NCBI GenBank assembly: GCA_013359135.1
Contig: JABWCN010000036.1
Location: forward strand, 1-42,988
From: Pseudobdellovibrionaceae bacterium
Lineage (GTDB): Bacteria; Bdellovibrionota; Bdellovibrionia; Bdellovibrionales; Bdellovibrionaceae
Direction: 5' to 3'
DNA: 42,988 nucleotides
In this document: positions 25,246 through 33,201 of the stretch, in pieces
How positions within the stretch are numbered: position 1 is the first letter of the stretch
How the letters are laid out: every line of letters starts with the position of its first letter
Program-made: the position numbers and the translations under genes
Notes under the pieces: model-generated
What the model was told of the DNA's origin: nothing
The model's input: the letters and a program-made list of their open reading frames with translations, nothing else
Databases searched by the model: none

Positions 25246-27268
25246 AGATGGGCCATTCTATAATAAAAGTAGCTCCCTGAGGATGATTAGGTTCAAATCT
25301 AATACTTCCTTGAGAATTTTCAACAACACTTTTCACTATACTCAAGCCCAGCCCTGTGCCTTCTCCTTCAGGCTTAGTTGTAAAGAAGGGTTCAAAAATA
25401 AGACTTTGATTTTCCAATGCAATTCCCTCACCAGAGTCAGAAATTTTAAGTGAAATCTTTTTCTTACTTACATCAGTACTCACCAAAATAGTTCCTTTTT
25501 CTTTCATCGCCTGAGTTGCATTTTGAATCAAATTAAAAATAACATGCTGAACCAGAGATGGATCCGCTAAAATTTCTACGTTCTGACTTGCTAATTGTAG
25601 ATCTAATTGATGACTACGTAATGGGACTTTCAAAAGTGGAATTGTTTTTTGAATAATTTCATCCAAATTCATAGCAACAAAATTGGTATTTTTTGGATTT
25701 GAAAACTCAATAAAATTATTCATTACCTTAAAACAACGTTCCGTCGCCTTCTCTATTTCTACTAAATCTTTTGCTGCAGTCGTTTCAGCTGCCACCTGAG
25801 TTTTAAGATATTGAACCATAGAACGTATTCCAGTCAGAGGATTATTTAACTCATGAGATAGATGACCTGCTAGTCGTCCAATAGACAGCATTTTTTCAGT
25901 TTGCAAAAGACGAGAGTATAGTTTTTTCTCTTGAGTTCTATCAATGTAATTATGAACTACCGAGCGTAAACTAAAAGTAGACTTCATAGGGTAACTGTAG
26001 AGTTCAAAGTTTGACTTGGTTATATTTAAATCTCGTTTTTGCGCTGAGTTTGACTCTATAGTTTCTTTCAGTGGACAGCCCAAGCACACCGAAGTCCTCT
26101 GGGCAAACATTTCGTAACATTTTAATGAGTGAAGATTTTTTTCAAAAAATGAGTTTGACCTTAATACCTGATAGTTTTCATCAATAATTGCAATTGGCTC
26201 ATCTATCAAATCAAAAGTCTTCTCCCAACGATTAGAGAACTGAACCATAGTAATTTCTAAAAAAAGTTTTTCATGAGCCATATGAATAACTTCAATACGA
26301 TCATGTAGAAATTCTTCAAAATCAACTTTGTGAATATCTGAAAGTTGATTCTCAAAACCAATAAAACTCTCATTACTAAGCTGAGATAACTTTAATTTTC
26401 CAAAAGGACGGGAGAGGGAATTTGCCAGTTGAATTGAAATTAAACTATGAATGATTTTATCATTTAATGATTCTTCACTCAATGCATGGGAAAATGGAAT
26501 CTCTTTCCATTGAAAATAATTTTTTGAAAAAAGAACTTTAAATAATTTATCAGTTTTCTTTTGAAATAATAAAATTTCACCAATTTCGTGAAAAACTTTG
26601 AATTCATTTTTAATAACCCGTAAAAAATCTTCAAAAGAATTTACCAAGGCCATATCTTTTATAAATCTTAAAATGACTCGTTCTTTTTTTAGCTTTTTGT
26701 CTTCTTCTTTAGTTGAATGAGAAATATCTTGTGTTTTTTCATTAACAATAACTTCTTGTTTTAGAATAAGTTCATCGAGCTGTTTTTTTTGAACAGAAAT
26801 ATCTTTAATAATTTTATTTTTAATATGTTTAGCATTTATTTTTTTAAAAATAGGCGCAAGCATAGCTACAGAAATTTTACTAAAATCTTCAAATGAAATG
26901 ATTTTTTTTACATTCCATTCGTTAATTACGACTTTCAAATTAATATCTTCATCATGATGAATAAGAACAACTTCTATCTTATGCTTTATCTCACTGATCA
27001 TTTTGATGAATTCTTCTGAATAATGTTTTTCATAAATCAAGAACAAGACATCAACTTTTTCTAGTTCAGAATAGAACTGCCGTTGAGGATCATCTTGGAG
27101 CGATGATAATACCGTTCGATAACTAACTTGACTAACAAAGTGAAAAACATCTGAACTATTTTTTTGAGCCCTAAAAGCTTCAATTTGCCATTCGGCCCCT
27201 AGAAGTAAAAGACGGTATGATTTTAAATTCTCTACTTCCATTGGCATTATCAACTGTTTTCTCTCCAT
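25226..27268 (-). CDS. Sensor histidine kinase with divergent N-terminal receiver-like and PAS regions
   Basis: 680 residues with no membrane helices, so cytoplasmic. Residues 18-130 look like a receiver-type Rossmann fold without the phospho-acceptor pocket (RLLLLGAE; VDVLFLIY; VVLIHHDE). Coiled coil runs to about 200, then a GAF-like region (200-330) and a PAS-like region (345-430) containing CLGC (C395, C398). The kinase core has phospho-acceptor H472 (HLSHELNNPLTG), N583 in IQNATQAM, DSGEGI (611-616) and GEGTGLGLS. The last part resembles NtrB-type kinases. The start overlaps the preceding gene by 89 nt; later in-frame ATGs at 27247 and 27241 shorten this but lack clear ribosome-binding sites. 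Confidence 0.88.
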   Translation of the reverse strand: MERKQLIMPMEVENLKSYRLLLLGAEWQIEAFRAQKNSSDVFHFVSQVSYRTVLSSLQDDPQRQFYSELEKVDVLFLIYEKHYSEEFIKMISEIKHKIEVVLIHHDEDINLKVVINEWNVKKIISFEDFSKISVAMLAPIFKKINAKHIKNKIIKDISVQKKQLDELILKQEVIVNEKTQDISHSTKEEDKKLKKERVILRFIKDMALVNSFEDFLRVIKNEFKVFHEIGEILLFQKKTDKLFKVLFSKNYFQWKEIPFSHALSEESLNDKIIHSLISIQLANSLSRPFGKLKLSQLSNESFIGFENQLSDIHKVDFEEFLHDRIEVIHMAHEKLFLEITMVQFSNRWEKTFDLIDEPIAIIDENYQVLRSNSFFEKNLHSLKCYEMFAQRTSVCLGCPLKETIESNSAQKRDLNITKSNFELYSYPMKSTFSLRSVVHNYIDRTQEKKLYSRLLQTEKMLSIGRLAGHLSHELNNPLTGIRSMVQYLKTQVAAETTAAKDLVEIEKATERCFKVMNNFIEFSNPKNTNFVAMNLDEIIQKTIPLLKVPLRSHQLDLQLASQNVEILADPSLVQHVIFNLIQNATQAMKEKGTILVSTDVSKKKISLKISDSGEGIALENQSLIFEPFFTTKPEGEGTGLGLSIVKSVVENSQGSIRFEPNHPQGATFIIEWPIYENTNH

Positions 27269-27869
27269 TTAAAACACGTAACAGGTCAATTAAAAGCTTT
27301 TCCCATTCAACAAGACTTGAAACCAGTTCATATTCTATGATATCAGCTAAACAAACAAAATCTTTTTTTTCAACTGCTAGTAAAGCCTCTTCTAACATCG
27401 CTTTAGTTTTGTCCTCAGCTTTGCAAAGCCCAGAAAGACCCGCCGCAGCAGAGTCACCTAATAAGTTTTTTATAGAAATGATGCTCGAGATTAAATAATC
27501 ATAATTTTCGATTAAAACTTGAATTTTTGAGAATACACTTTGAACGCCAGAGAACCTTATCTGCCCTGCAATCAGCTCTGTATTTTGAATCATTTCAGGA
27601 AAAGCATCAACCCACCCCTGAATCACATCTATAATCAGCTCATTAATATTTTCAGATAAGTATTCTAATGTATCTACCTCTGAAATGGTCATTGAGAAAT
27701 AACTTTCCTCTTCCATTTCACCAAGTTCTCTGCCATTAACGATATACTGACATACCACTTGATTTGACTTTTTTAAATCTGCTTCTATATCTGAAAACAC
27801 CTGTTGCAGAGTTGTATTAGTCGCGTAAAAATCAAATAGTTTGCTACCATTTATCTTGAATCTATCCAT
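27180..27869 (-). CDS. Unknown 229-residue protein in the flagellar glycosylation region
   Basis: No family recognised with confidence. The N-terminal 75 residues appear beta-rich (CQYIVNGRELGEMEEES), the rest is helical and acidic (NELIIDVIQGWVDAFPEMIQ). It has no signal peptide and no membrane helix, so is probably cytoplasmic. It overlaps the upstream glycosyltransferase by 8 nt and the downstream kinase by 89 nt in another frame, so all three should be expressed together. It could be a partner of the kinase or a flagellin-modification accessory protein; this is inference from position alone. Confidence 0.7.
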   Translation of the reverse strand: MDRFKINGSKLFDFYATNTTLQQVFSDIEADLKKSNQVVCQYIVNGRELGEMEEESYFSMTISEVDTLEYLSENINELIIDVIQGWVDAFPEMIQNTELIAGQIRFSGVQSVFSKIQVLIENYDYLISSIISIKNLLGDSAAAGLSGLCKAEDKTKAMLEEALLAVEKKDFVCLADIIEYELVSSLVEWEKLLIDLLRVLNGEKTVDNANGSREFKIIPSFTSRGRMAN

Positions 27870-29307
27870 GATTCTTTTCCTCTTCCTGAGTGTTTGTGTC
27901 TTCTAATAAGTAAGGTCGCAATAGAAGCTTTAGTTCATTATGAACTTTCAAATAAGATTCGACAATTTTATTTTCGGTTAATGGGGGTACTTTTATTTTT
28001 TCAGCTAGACACCAGTCTATATAAATACTGGCCTTTGAGCTTATTCTAGCGATTCCACGCATGACAATATCTTGCGCCTCTAAAATTTTTACAAACTTAT
28101 CTGTTCCCTCGCTTTGGCAAGCCAACAAAATTTCGATAATATGATTATTAATGTCATTAAGTCTTTCTATAGCTCTAAAAAAAACAAGATCCTCAGTCAT
28201 AGGGAAAGCCTCTCCCAAATAAATAGCTTTGACTAGTGACCATTCGAAATCGTTTACTAAATTAAATCTTAAACTATAACAAGGGATCCCTTGAATATAA
28301 GAAATGAGTTGAGGTAAAGGTCTCTGTACTAGAACTGACTTAATCGCTTGAGCTACCTCTGTTGACTCAACATTTGCAGGCAAAATATTAAGCAATACGT
28401 AACTACCTTTAACTCTAGGACCTGTTTCCCAAAACTTTACCGACTCAAATGACAAGTTTAAGCATGGCGTTTGGGTCAAATTACACATATGCAAAAAAAC
28501 ACTATCTCCACCTACATGTAATGTAGCATTTTTAAGAATAGGAAATACTTCTTTCAAAGATGTTTTACCTACAAGATTAATAATATCTTTATGTGAATTA
28601 AATGCAAAAATTTCCTCTGTATACTTTTCTTCCGCCTTTGAACCTAGCAAAACCACCTTATATCCTAGATCAAAACTAAGAAGTTTCTTTATCACTCTAG
28701 ACCAAATAAATGGTGACAATGTCTTGTCTTCAGAACTAGCTCCTAGTTGCAAAGTTATATAATTATCTTCAATAGAACCTGTTAAACTAAAATCGTGAGG
28801 ATAGTTAAAGTCAGAAGCAATTAAATCAACATCACAAAGACTTGCAAAAACATCAATCAAGTGAAATCTGTTATATTTATCAATTCCAACTTGTGAATAA
28901 AAATAGGCAGAAATTGAATCCTGAATTGAGAATGAAGAATCTGAAAATCTATTATAGCCAAAAACTTGAGTATCACTTTCAGATAAATAATAAGCTAAAT
29001 AACTCGAAAGAGGTGAAAATGTAAGATTGTAAATTGTATCATAGTTTTTATTTTTCAAAGAAACTAGCTCTCGCTCTAAAAAATCTGTTGGATTTTCTAT
29101 ATTATTCAATGCAAAAGAAATAATATCTTTGCTATTCAATGAAAAACATTGATCAACTTCAGCTAACCCTTGAGTTGCTTCATGAAATTTTTCGCGAACT
29201 ATTATATCAATTTCAGCAGAGGGAAATTTTCTTTTCAAGGCCCTAACAATGGGCCAAGACATATAGATATCACCTAGTCTTGCTAGTTGTATTATCAATA
29301 TTTTCAT
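27862..29307 (-). CDS. GT9-family (heptosyltransferase-like) glycosyltransferase with C-terminal extension
   Basis: 481 residues. The first 330 resemble ADP-heptose:LPS heptosyltransferases: the N-terminal motif ILIIQLARLGDIYMSWPIVR and the sugar-nucleotide site VGGDSVFLHMCN (265-276; the usual form is GGDTGPMH). The family cysteine cluster is absent here. The final 150 residues are helical and unrecognised, making it longer than standard GT9 enzymes. With a second GT9 enzyme and FliD/FliS genes nearby, a flagellin or surface glycan role is plausible. AAGGAG precedes the start. Confidence 0.82.
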   Translation of the reverse strand: MKILIIQLARLGDIYMSWPIVRALKRKFPSAEIDIIVREKFHEATQGLAEVDQCFSLNSKDIISFALNNIENPTDFLERELVSLKNKNYDTIYNLTFSPLSSYLAYYLSESDTQVFGYNRFSDSSFSIQDSISAYFYSQVGIDKYNRFHLIDVFASLCDVDLIASDFNYPHDFSLTGSIEDNYITLQLGASSEDKTLSPFIWSRVIKKLLSFDLGYKVVLLGSKAEEKYTEEIFAFNSHKDIINLVGKTSLKEVFPILKNATLHVGGDSVFLHMCNLTQTPCLNLSFESVKFWETGPRVKGSYVLLNILPANVESTEVAQAIKSVLVQRPLPQLISYIQGIPCYSLRFNLVNDFEWSLVKAIYLGEAFPMTEDLVFFRAIERLNDINNHIIEILLACQSEGTDKFVKILEAQDIVMRGIARISSKASIYIDWCLAEKIKVPPLTENKIVESYLKVHNELKLLLRPYLLEDTNTQEEEKNHG

Positions 29308-29467
29308 GGTTTTTTTGCTCCTTAAACAATTCTAATAAAATTTTTTGCAACTGATTAAGTCTACTATAACCTTCTTCAATAAATGTTTTCTGAGACTGTT
29401 CTAATAGAGTTTTTTCTAATTTTTGAAACTCTATATGCAAATCTCTTTGGACTTTTTCTTTATCCAT
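29270..29467 (-). CDS. 65-residue coiled-coil protein between two glycosyltransferases
   Basis: A short charged helix (MDKEKVQRDLHIEFQKLEKT, then a Gln/Leu/Glu-rich helix). AAGGGG lies 5 nt before its ATG. It overlaps both neighbouring GT9 genes (37 nt upstream, 38 nt downstream), and no other frame is used in the 123 nt between them. Its length and coiled-coil nature suggest an adaptor, but there is no recognisable family. The ribosome-binding site and the otherwise empty stretch are the main support. Confidence 0.62.
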   Translation of the reverse strand: MDKEKVQRDLHIEFQKLEKTLLEQSQKTFIEEGYSRLNQLQKILLELFKEQKNHENIDNTTSKTR

Positions 29468-30528
29468 AAATCCCCTTTTTGAAACTTCAAATTTTTTTCT
29501 GATACTAAAGTTTTAAATGTAAATTGATTACAAAGTTGTTTTTTCTCTAACCAAAATGAAACAAAATCATAAATAGATTTCTCAGTTATCATATCTTGAC
29601 AAAGATTTCTTTCAAACTGACATGCACTATGATGCGAACAAGGGCGACATTCACTATTTGAAGAAAGAATAAAATTACCTTCTTGATAGCCAGAGGTTTT
29701 TTTTGGATGACTGCTGCCAACAGATATTTCTAAAGTTGGAGTCCTTGAATAGACAGCTAGATGTTTTATGCTTGTATCTAAAGTTACTAGTAAATTACTT
29801 TCTTCTAAAAGTCTTTTTGATTCATGAAAATTGGCTACAAGCATATCTGACTTAGCAAAATAGAATGTCATTTTCTTGAAATCATCTTTCCCTAGTAAAA
29901 TCTTAAATTTTTTTGTCGGAAACTTTTCTTTTAACAATTCAAGTGTTTTTTTCCATTTGATCAAATCCAAATTTTTTTTGCTATCACTCGTTTGAATTTG
30001 AAAAAGAACTAAGTCATGATTATTTATACTTGCTGAATGTATATCAATATTTACTTTTAAAAGTTTTTTTAAAAGATCCAGATAGTGAATATCATTATGA
30101 GGATCAAGCATTTGGGTGATGAATTTTAAATTTAAATCGTTATTGTGCGACTCAAACTGATCCCAATTATAAACACCTACCTTATAAGGGGAACTTAATA
30201 GAGATAATATTTTTGCTGAAAATTTTTGATATGTTAAATCTATAACTTTATCAAAATTCATTTCATTCAACTGAGTAATAATTTTTTTGCCATGAAGAAG
30301 AGGATAAAGTAATGGTTGCTCAAAACTATTAATCTGCTTTTGCATCGTATATCTGTAAAAATAGTGAAACTCTATCCAAGGAAATAGCTTACAAAACTCG
30401 TAAGGTATTAGGTCATATACTAAAATATGTATTTCAGCTTTAGGGTTTTGTTGGCGATACCCTTCCAAAAGTCTAATATGCATCAACAGATCACCAATTC
30501 TTAAAAGAGACAAAAACAGAACTTTCAT
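29431..30528 (-). CDS. GT9-family glycosyltransferase with four-cysteine cluster
   Basis: 365 residues. Opening MKVLFLSLLRIGDLLMHIRL matches the GT9 N-terminal fold. LVTLDTSIKHLAVYS (about 247-261) replaces the usual nucleotide-sugar motif GGDTGPMHLA. Cys294, Cys297, Cys303 and Cys310 form a C-x2-C-x5-C-x6-C cluster like the one seen in many heptosyltransferases, including enzymes that modify autotransporters and bind a metal there. It overlaps the methyltransferase-like gene by 4 nt. A donor such as an ADP-heptose is inference from the family. Confidence 0.84.
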   Translation of the reverse strand: MKVLFLSLLRIGDLLMHIRLLEGYRQQNPKAEIHILVYDLIPYEFCKLFPWIEFHYFYRYTMQKQINSFEQPLLYPLLHGKKIITQLNEMNFDKVIDLTYQKFSAKILSLLSSPYKVGVYNWDQFESHNNDLNLKFITQMLDPHNDIHYLDLLKKLLKVNIDIHSASINNHDLVLFQIQTSDSKKNLDLIKWKKTLELLKEKFPTKKFKILLGKDDFKKMTFYFAKSDMLVANFHESKRLLEESNLLVTLDTSIKHLAVYSRTPTLEISVGSSHPKKTSGYQEGNFILSSNSECRPCSHHSACQFERNLCQDMITEKSIYDFVSFWLEKKQLCNQFTFKTLVSEKNLKFQKGDLWIKKKSKEICI

Positions 30529-31139
30529 TTAATTATCTCATCAAAAAGGTGTAATATTTTTCCATCAAAGCTACTAAAAGAATCTGTTGCATTTAGCAAA
30601 TTTTTTAAAGTTAAAAAGTTCTTTTCTTCATGTAACACATTCCAGTTAAAATCTAATTCCAAACTCATGCTCTTCCACTGATCTTGTAAAGCTTTCGCTT
30701 CCCTTTGAGTCATCTTTAGTAATAAATTAGAGTATAATTCTTCTTTCCCTTGCCATCCTGGACGAAATGGCATCAAAGTAGGCATTTTTTCCAAAAGAAG
30801 TTTATAAATATTCTTAACCGGATGAAATTGTGTCTGAATATCTACAGAATCAAAATGAATAAACTCTATCTGTGAATTTTTAAACTCATTAGAAAGCGCC
30901 TCGATAAGATCTAAATTACAATCGATCACTGTGATTCTTTTATTTGGATAGAGCAAATGCAAATACTTGATATGATACCCACCTCCTGCACCTAAAATGC
31001 AAAACTCGGAAACATTTTTAATTTCAAAAAGTTTAATCCAATTTTGAGCTTCCGACAAAGGTCTTTGAAATGAGCATAAAGCCTTTCCTTGAAAGAAAGG
31101 AATGGCTTTACCATTTTTATTATTTATGAACTGTAGCAT
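30525..31139 (-). CDS. Rossmann-fold (SAM-type or MAF-like) protein
   Basis: 204 residues. The segment CILGAGGGYHIKYLHLLYP followed by RITVIDCN gives a G-x-G-x-x-G nucleotide-binding loop with a downstream acidic residue, as in SAM-dependent enzymes. The same pattern, with GYH after the glycines, appears in the N-terminal part of motility-associated (MAF/DUF115) proteins implicated in flagellin glycosylation. No catalytic motif of a specific methyltransferase is visible, so both readings stay open. It overlaps the GT9 gene by 4 nt and the TPR gene by 20 nt. Confidence 0.65.
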   Translation of the reverse strand: MLQFINNKNGKAIPFFQGKALCSFQRPLSEAQNWIKLFEIKNVSEFCILGAGGGYHIKYLHLLYPNKRITVIDCNLDLIEALSNEFKNSQIEFIHFDSVDIQTQFHPVKNIYKLLLEKMPTLMPFRPGWQGKEELYSNLLLKMTQREAKALQDQWKSMSLELDFNWNVLHEEKNFLTLKNLLNATDSFSSFDGKILHLFDEIIK

Positions 31140-32130
31140 CAGTTTGCCCTTTCAAATAATCAGATAGTTGTTTGAAAATCTTACTATTTTCTTTATTCTC
31201 AGGATTCCATAGTAGATTTTTGTAACTCTCTAAATAAGCATTTTGATAATCACCCGATTTGATTAAAGAATTAATTAATAATAAAGAAATTTCTTCATCA
31301 AAGTTTTCAATCTCTAAATACTTAATTAAGTATTGCTGACACTGACTATTCATTTCTGAAGAATAGACATTTTGTGCCAGTAAGATTAGAGCTGTCTTAT
31401 TCATTGGGTTATTATCCAATGCTTTTACTAAATTTCCCCAACTAAGTTCCTTATCACCAAATTCTAAATGTACCATTGCTAATCCCACCCATGCTTTGTC
31501 ATTTTTGTTGTTTAATTCAATAGCTTTACGAAAACAGAATAGACTTTTTTCTATGTCTTTTTTTTGATACTCAAGAACACCTATATTAATAAGAAGTACA
31601 TCAGATGAGTTGTTCAGCTGATAAGCTTTAAAAAAATATTCCTCAGCTAAATCAAACTCTCTTTGTTTTAAATAAATATTGGCTATGTTTTTGTATATTT
31701 CAAAGAGTATCTTATCATCTTCAATGAACTGAGATAGGCAATCAAAATACAACTTAAATGCATCATCTTCTTTTTCGTTAAGATAGTATATTTTTGCCAA
31801 CTCTAAAGTTCTTAACAATGAATAATTGTACTGTTGATTATTCAAAATGACAATTTCGGCTTCAGTCAAACGATTAAATTTAACTAAAATATTGTAAACT
31901 TCATCTAAAATAATCTCATTTTTTGAATCTCTATTACATGCTTCTTGAAGTAAAATAAGTGCTAAATTCAGTTCGCCATTTTTTTCTAAAACTTTAGCAT
32001 TTAGAAAAAGGGTCGCGATTTCTGTACTAGAGAATTTTTTTTTGTTTATCTTGACTGCAGTTTTTGAAATATTGTCATCCACGCTCAGTGTTTGACTGAT
32101 ATTTGAAACTGGATTCATTTCTTGTAACAA
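31120..32130 (-). CDS. TPR protein of the flagellar glycosylation region
   Basis: 336 residues. The TTG at 32130 is preferred over the ATG at 32118 because AGGAG lies 6 nt before the TTG. Residues 35-320 are tetratricopeptide repeats (AEEYFFKAYQLNNSSDVLLI; FRKAIELNNKNDKAWVGLAM). No catalytic domain is present, so it is probably a protein-interaction scaffold. TPR proteins often accompany protein glycosyltransferases, here encoded in the same run. Confidence 0.82.
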   Translation of the reverse strand: MLQEMNPVSNISQTLSVDDNISKTAVKINKKKFSSTEIATLFLNAKVLEKNGELNLALILLQEACNRDSKNEIILDEVYNILVKFNRLTEAEIVILNNQQYNYSLLRTLELAKIYYLNEKEDDAFKLYFDCLSQFIEDDKILFEIYKNIANIYLKQREFDLAEEYFFKAYQLNNSSDVLLINIGVLEYQKKDIEKSLFCFRKAIELNNKNDKAWVGLAMVHLEFGDKELSWGNLVKALDNNPMNKTALILLAQNVYSSEMNSQCQQYLIKYLEIENFDEEISLLLINSLIKSGDYQNAYLESYKNLLWNPENKENSKIFKQLSDYLKGQTDATVHK

Positions 32131-32211
32131 CGATCTCTCCTAGCTAAAAGTTTGAAATTAATTTTTAAAAAAATTTAATTTCTTATCTTCTAACTATAAG
32201 GAGCAAGTTAA

Positions 32212-32328
32212 ATGCCATTTTTAAATGCTTTCTCTTTGAAAAGAATGCGATCGCCTGCAGTTTCCTTGACAAACCCTATGAAGGGCTTGTCAATTTTCTT
32301 ACTAGACTTTAATCATACTTCTTCTTGA
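32212..32328 (+). other. Candidate 38-codon ORF or small RNA on the plus strand
   Basis: AAGGAG lies 8 nt before an ATG that opens 38 codons (MPFLNAFSLKRMRSPAVS...), ending TGA at 32326, overlapping the end of the FliT-like gene by 16 nt. A plus-oriented hairpin with U-tract lies inside the reading frame, so the transcript may stop before the stop codon. Surrounding genes are all on the minus strand. A small protein, a regulatory RNA or a fortuitous match are all possible. Confidence 0.3.
32266..32300 (+). terminator. Plus-strand intrinsic terminator candidate in a minus-strand gene run
   Basis: TTGACAA-A-CCCT (32266-32277) pairs with AGGG-C-TTGTCAA (32282-32293) around a 4-nt loop, with one A/C mismatch. 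TTTTCTT (32294-32300) follows on the plus strand. In the minus-strand RNA the mismatch becomes a G-U pair, but no U-run follows, so the orientation looks plus. Confidence 0.45.
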
Positions 32329-32723
32329 TTAGCAAACTGAGGTACCTTGTAGGCCGAAATAACTTTTTGGCCTTTTTTTAGATCTTTCAAATCTCTAATT
32401 ATCTGATTTTTAGCTGCCTCGATACAAGATAAAATAGCGACATCCTGCTCGATGATTTTTTGTACGAATAAATCTTTATCGCTCAGATGCTTTTTTAAGC
32501 TTTCTAACTGATAGGCCGTGCCATGTTCTGATTGAGAAGATATATGAAGTAGCTCACGATCTATATATTTTAGTATCTCTAAAATACTTTCTCTTTGGTT
32601 GTAAAACTCGTTAATCTCATTATAATTATCATTCAAAAAATTCTGAAGTGATGTCTCATTAACTGTATAAAATTTCTCAAGATAATGATTTTTTTGCTCC
32701 ATGAGTTCTAAAACTCTTTTCAT
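32313..32723 (-). CDS. FliT/FlgN-like flagellar export chaperone
   Basis: 136 residues, all helical and charged, with no signal or membrane segment. The pattern (LMEQKNHYLEKFYTVNETSL at the start; LKDLKKGQKVISAYK near the end) and size fit the FlgN/FliT chaperone group. It is directly downstream of fliS (22 nt). FliT proteins bind FliD, encoded two genes up. The family is poorly conserved, so the call rests partly on context. Confidence 0.68.
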   Translation of the reverse strand: MKRVLELMEQKNHYLEKFYTVNETSLQNFLNDNYNEINEFYNQRESILEILKYIDRELLHISSQSEHGTAYQLESLKKHLSDKDLFVQKIIEQDVAILSCIEAAKNQIIRDLKDLKKGQKVISAYKVPQFANQEEV

Positions 32724-32745
32724 AACCCCTCCTAGGTATTAACTT

Positions 32746-33138
32746 TTACTTTTGTGATTCCTGATCTTTTTTTAGTTTTTCAACAGCCCCTATCCATCCT
32801 TGATAGAGATTCTCTAAAACTTTTAAATTATTTTTTAATGGTTCAACTTGATTTTTAAAGTTTGCTTGAGTGTACTGATCCATGAGATACACATACAGGG
32901 CCTCTAGTTTCTGAGAAATTTCACCACCCACTTTATGGTCTAGTGTATTGTTTAATTCCATAATAATATCGTAAGCTCTTCCTATGTTATACCCTTTATC
33001 TGCTATTTTTTTTTCATCCATCGCTTTAATAGCAAGTTTTGTAAACTTTATGGCGCCTTCATATAGCATTAAAAGAATTTTTTCTTTGCTTGCCGTTTGA
33101 ACTGAATTTGTCTTATACTTCTGATATGCGTTTTTCAT
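32746..33138 (-). CDS. fliS: FliS, flagellin export chaperone
   Basis: 130 residues. The opening NAYQKYKTNSVQTASKEKIL followed by LMLYEGAIKFTKLA is the FliS signature. FliS binds the flagellin C-terminus and prevents polymerisation before export. It lies 63 nt after fliD with an AGGA element near the ATG. Confidence 0.96.
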   Translation of the reverse strand: MKNAYQKYKTNSVQTASKEKILLMLYEGAIKFTKLAIKAMDEKKIADKGYNIGRAYDIIMELNNTLDHKVGGEISQKLEALYVYLMDQYTQANFKNQVEPLKNNLKVLENLYQGWIGAVEKLKKDQESQK

Positions 33139-33201
33139 TTATCCTATAACTCCTGCTTTCCTCATTCGGTTAATTTTTTTTAATATTAAGTCCATATTTT
33201 A

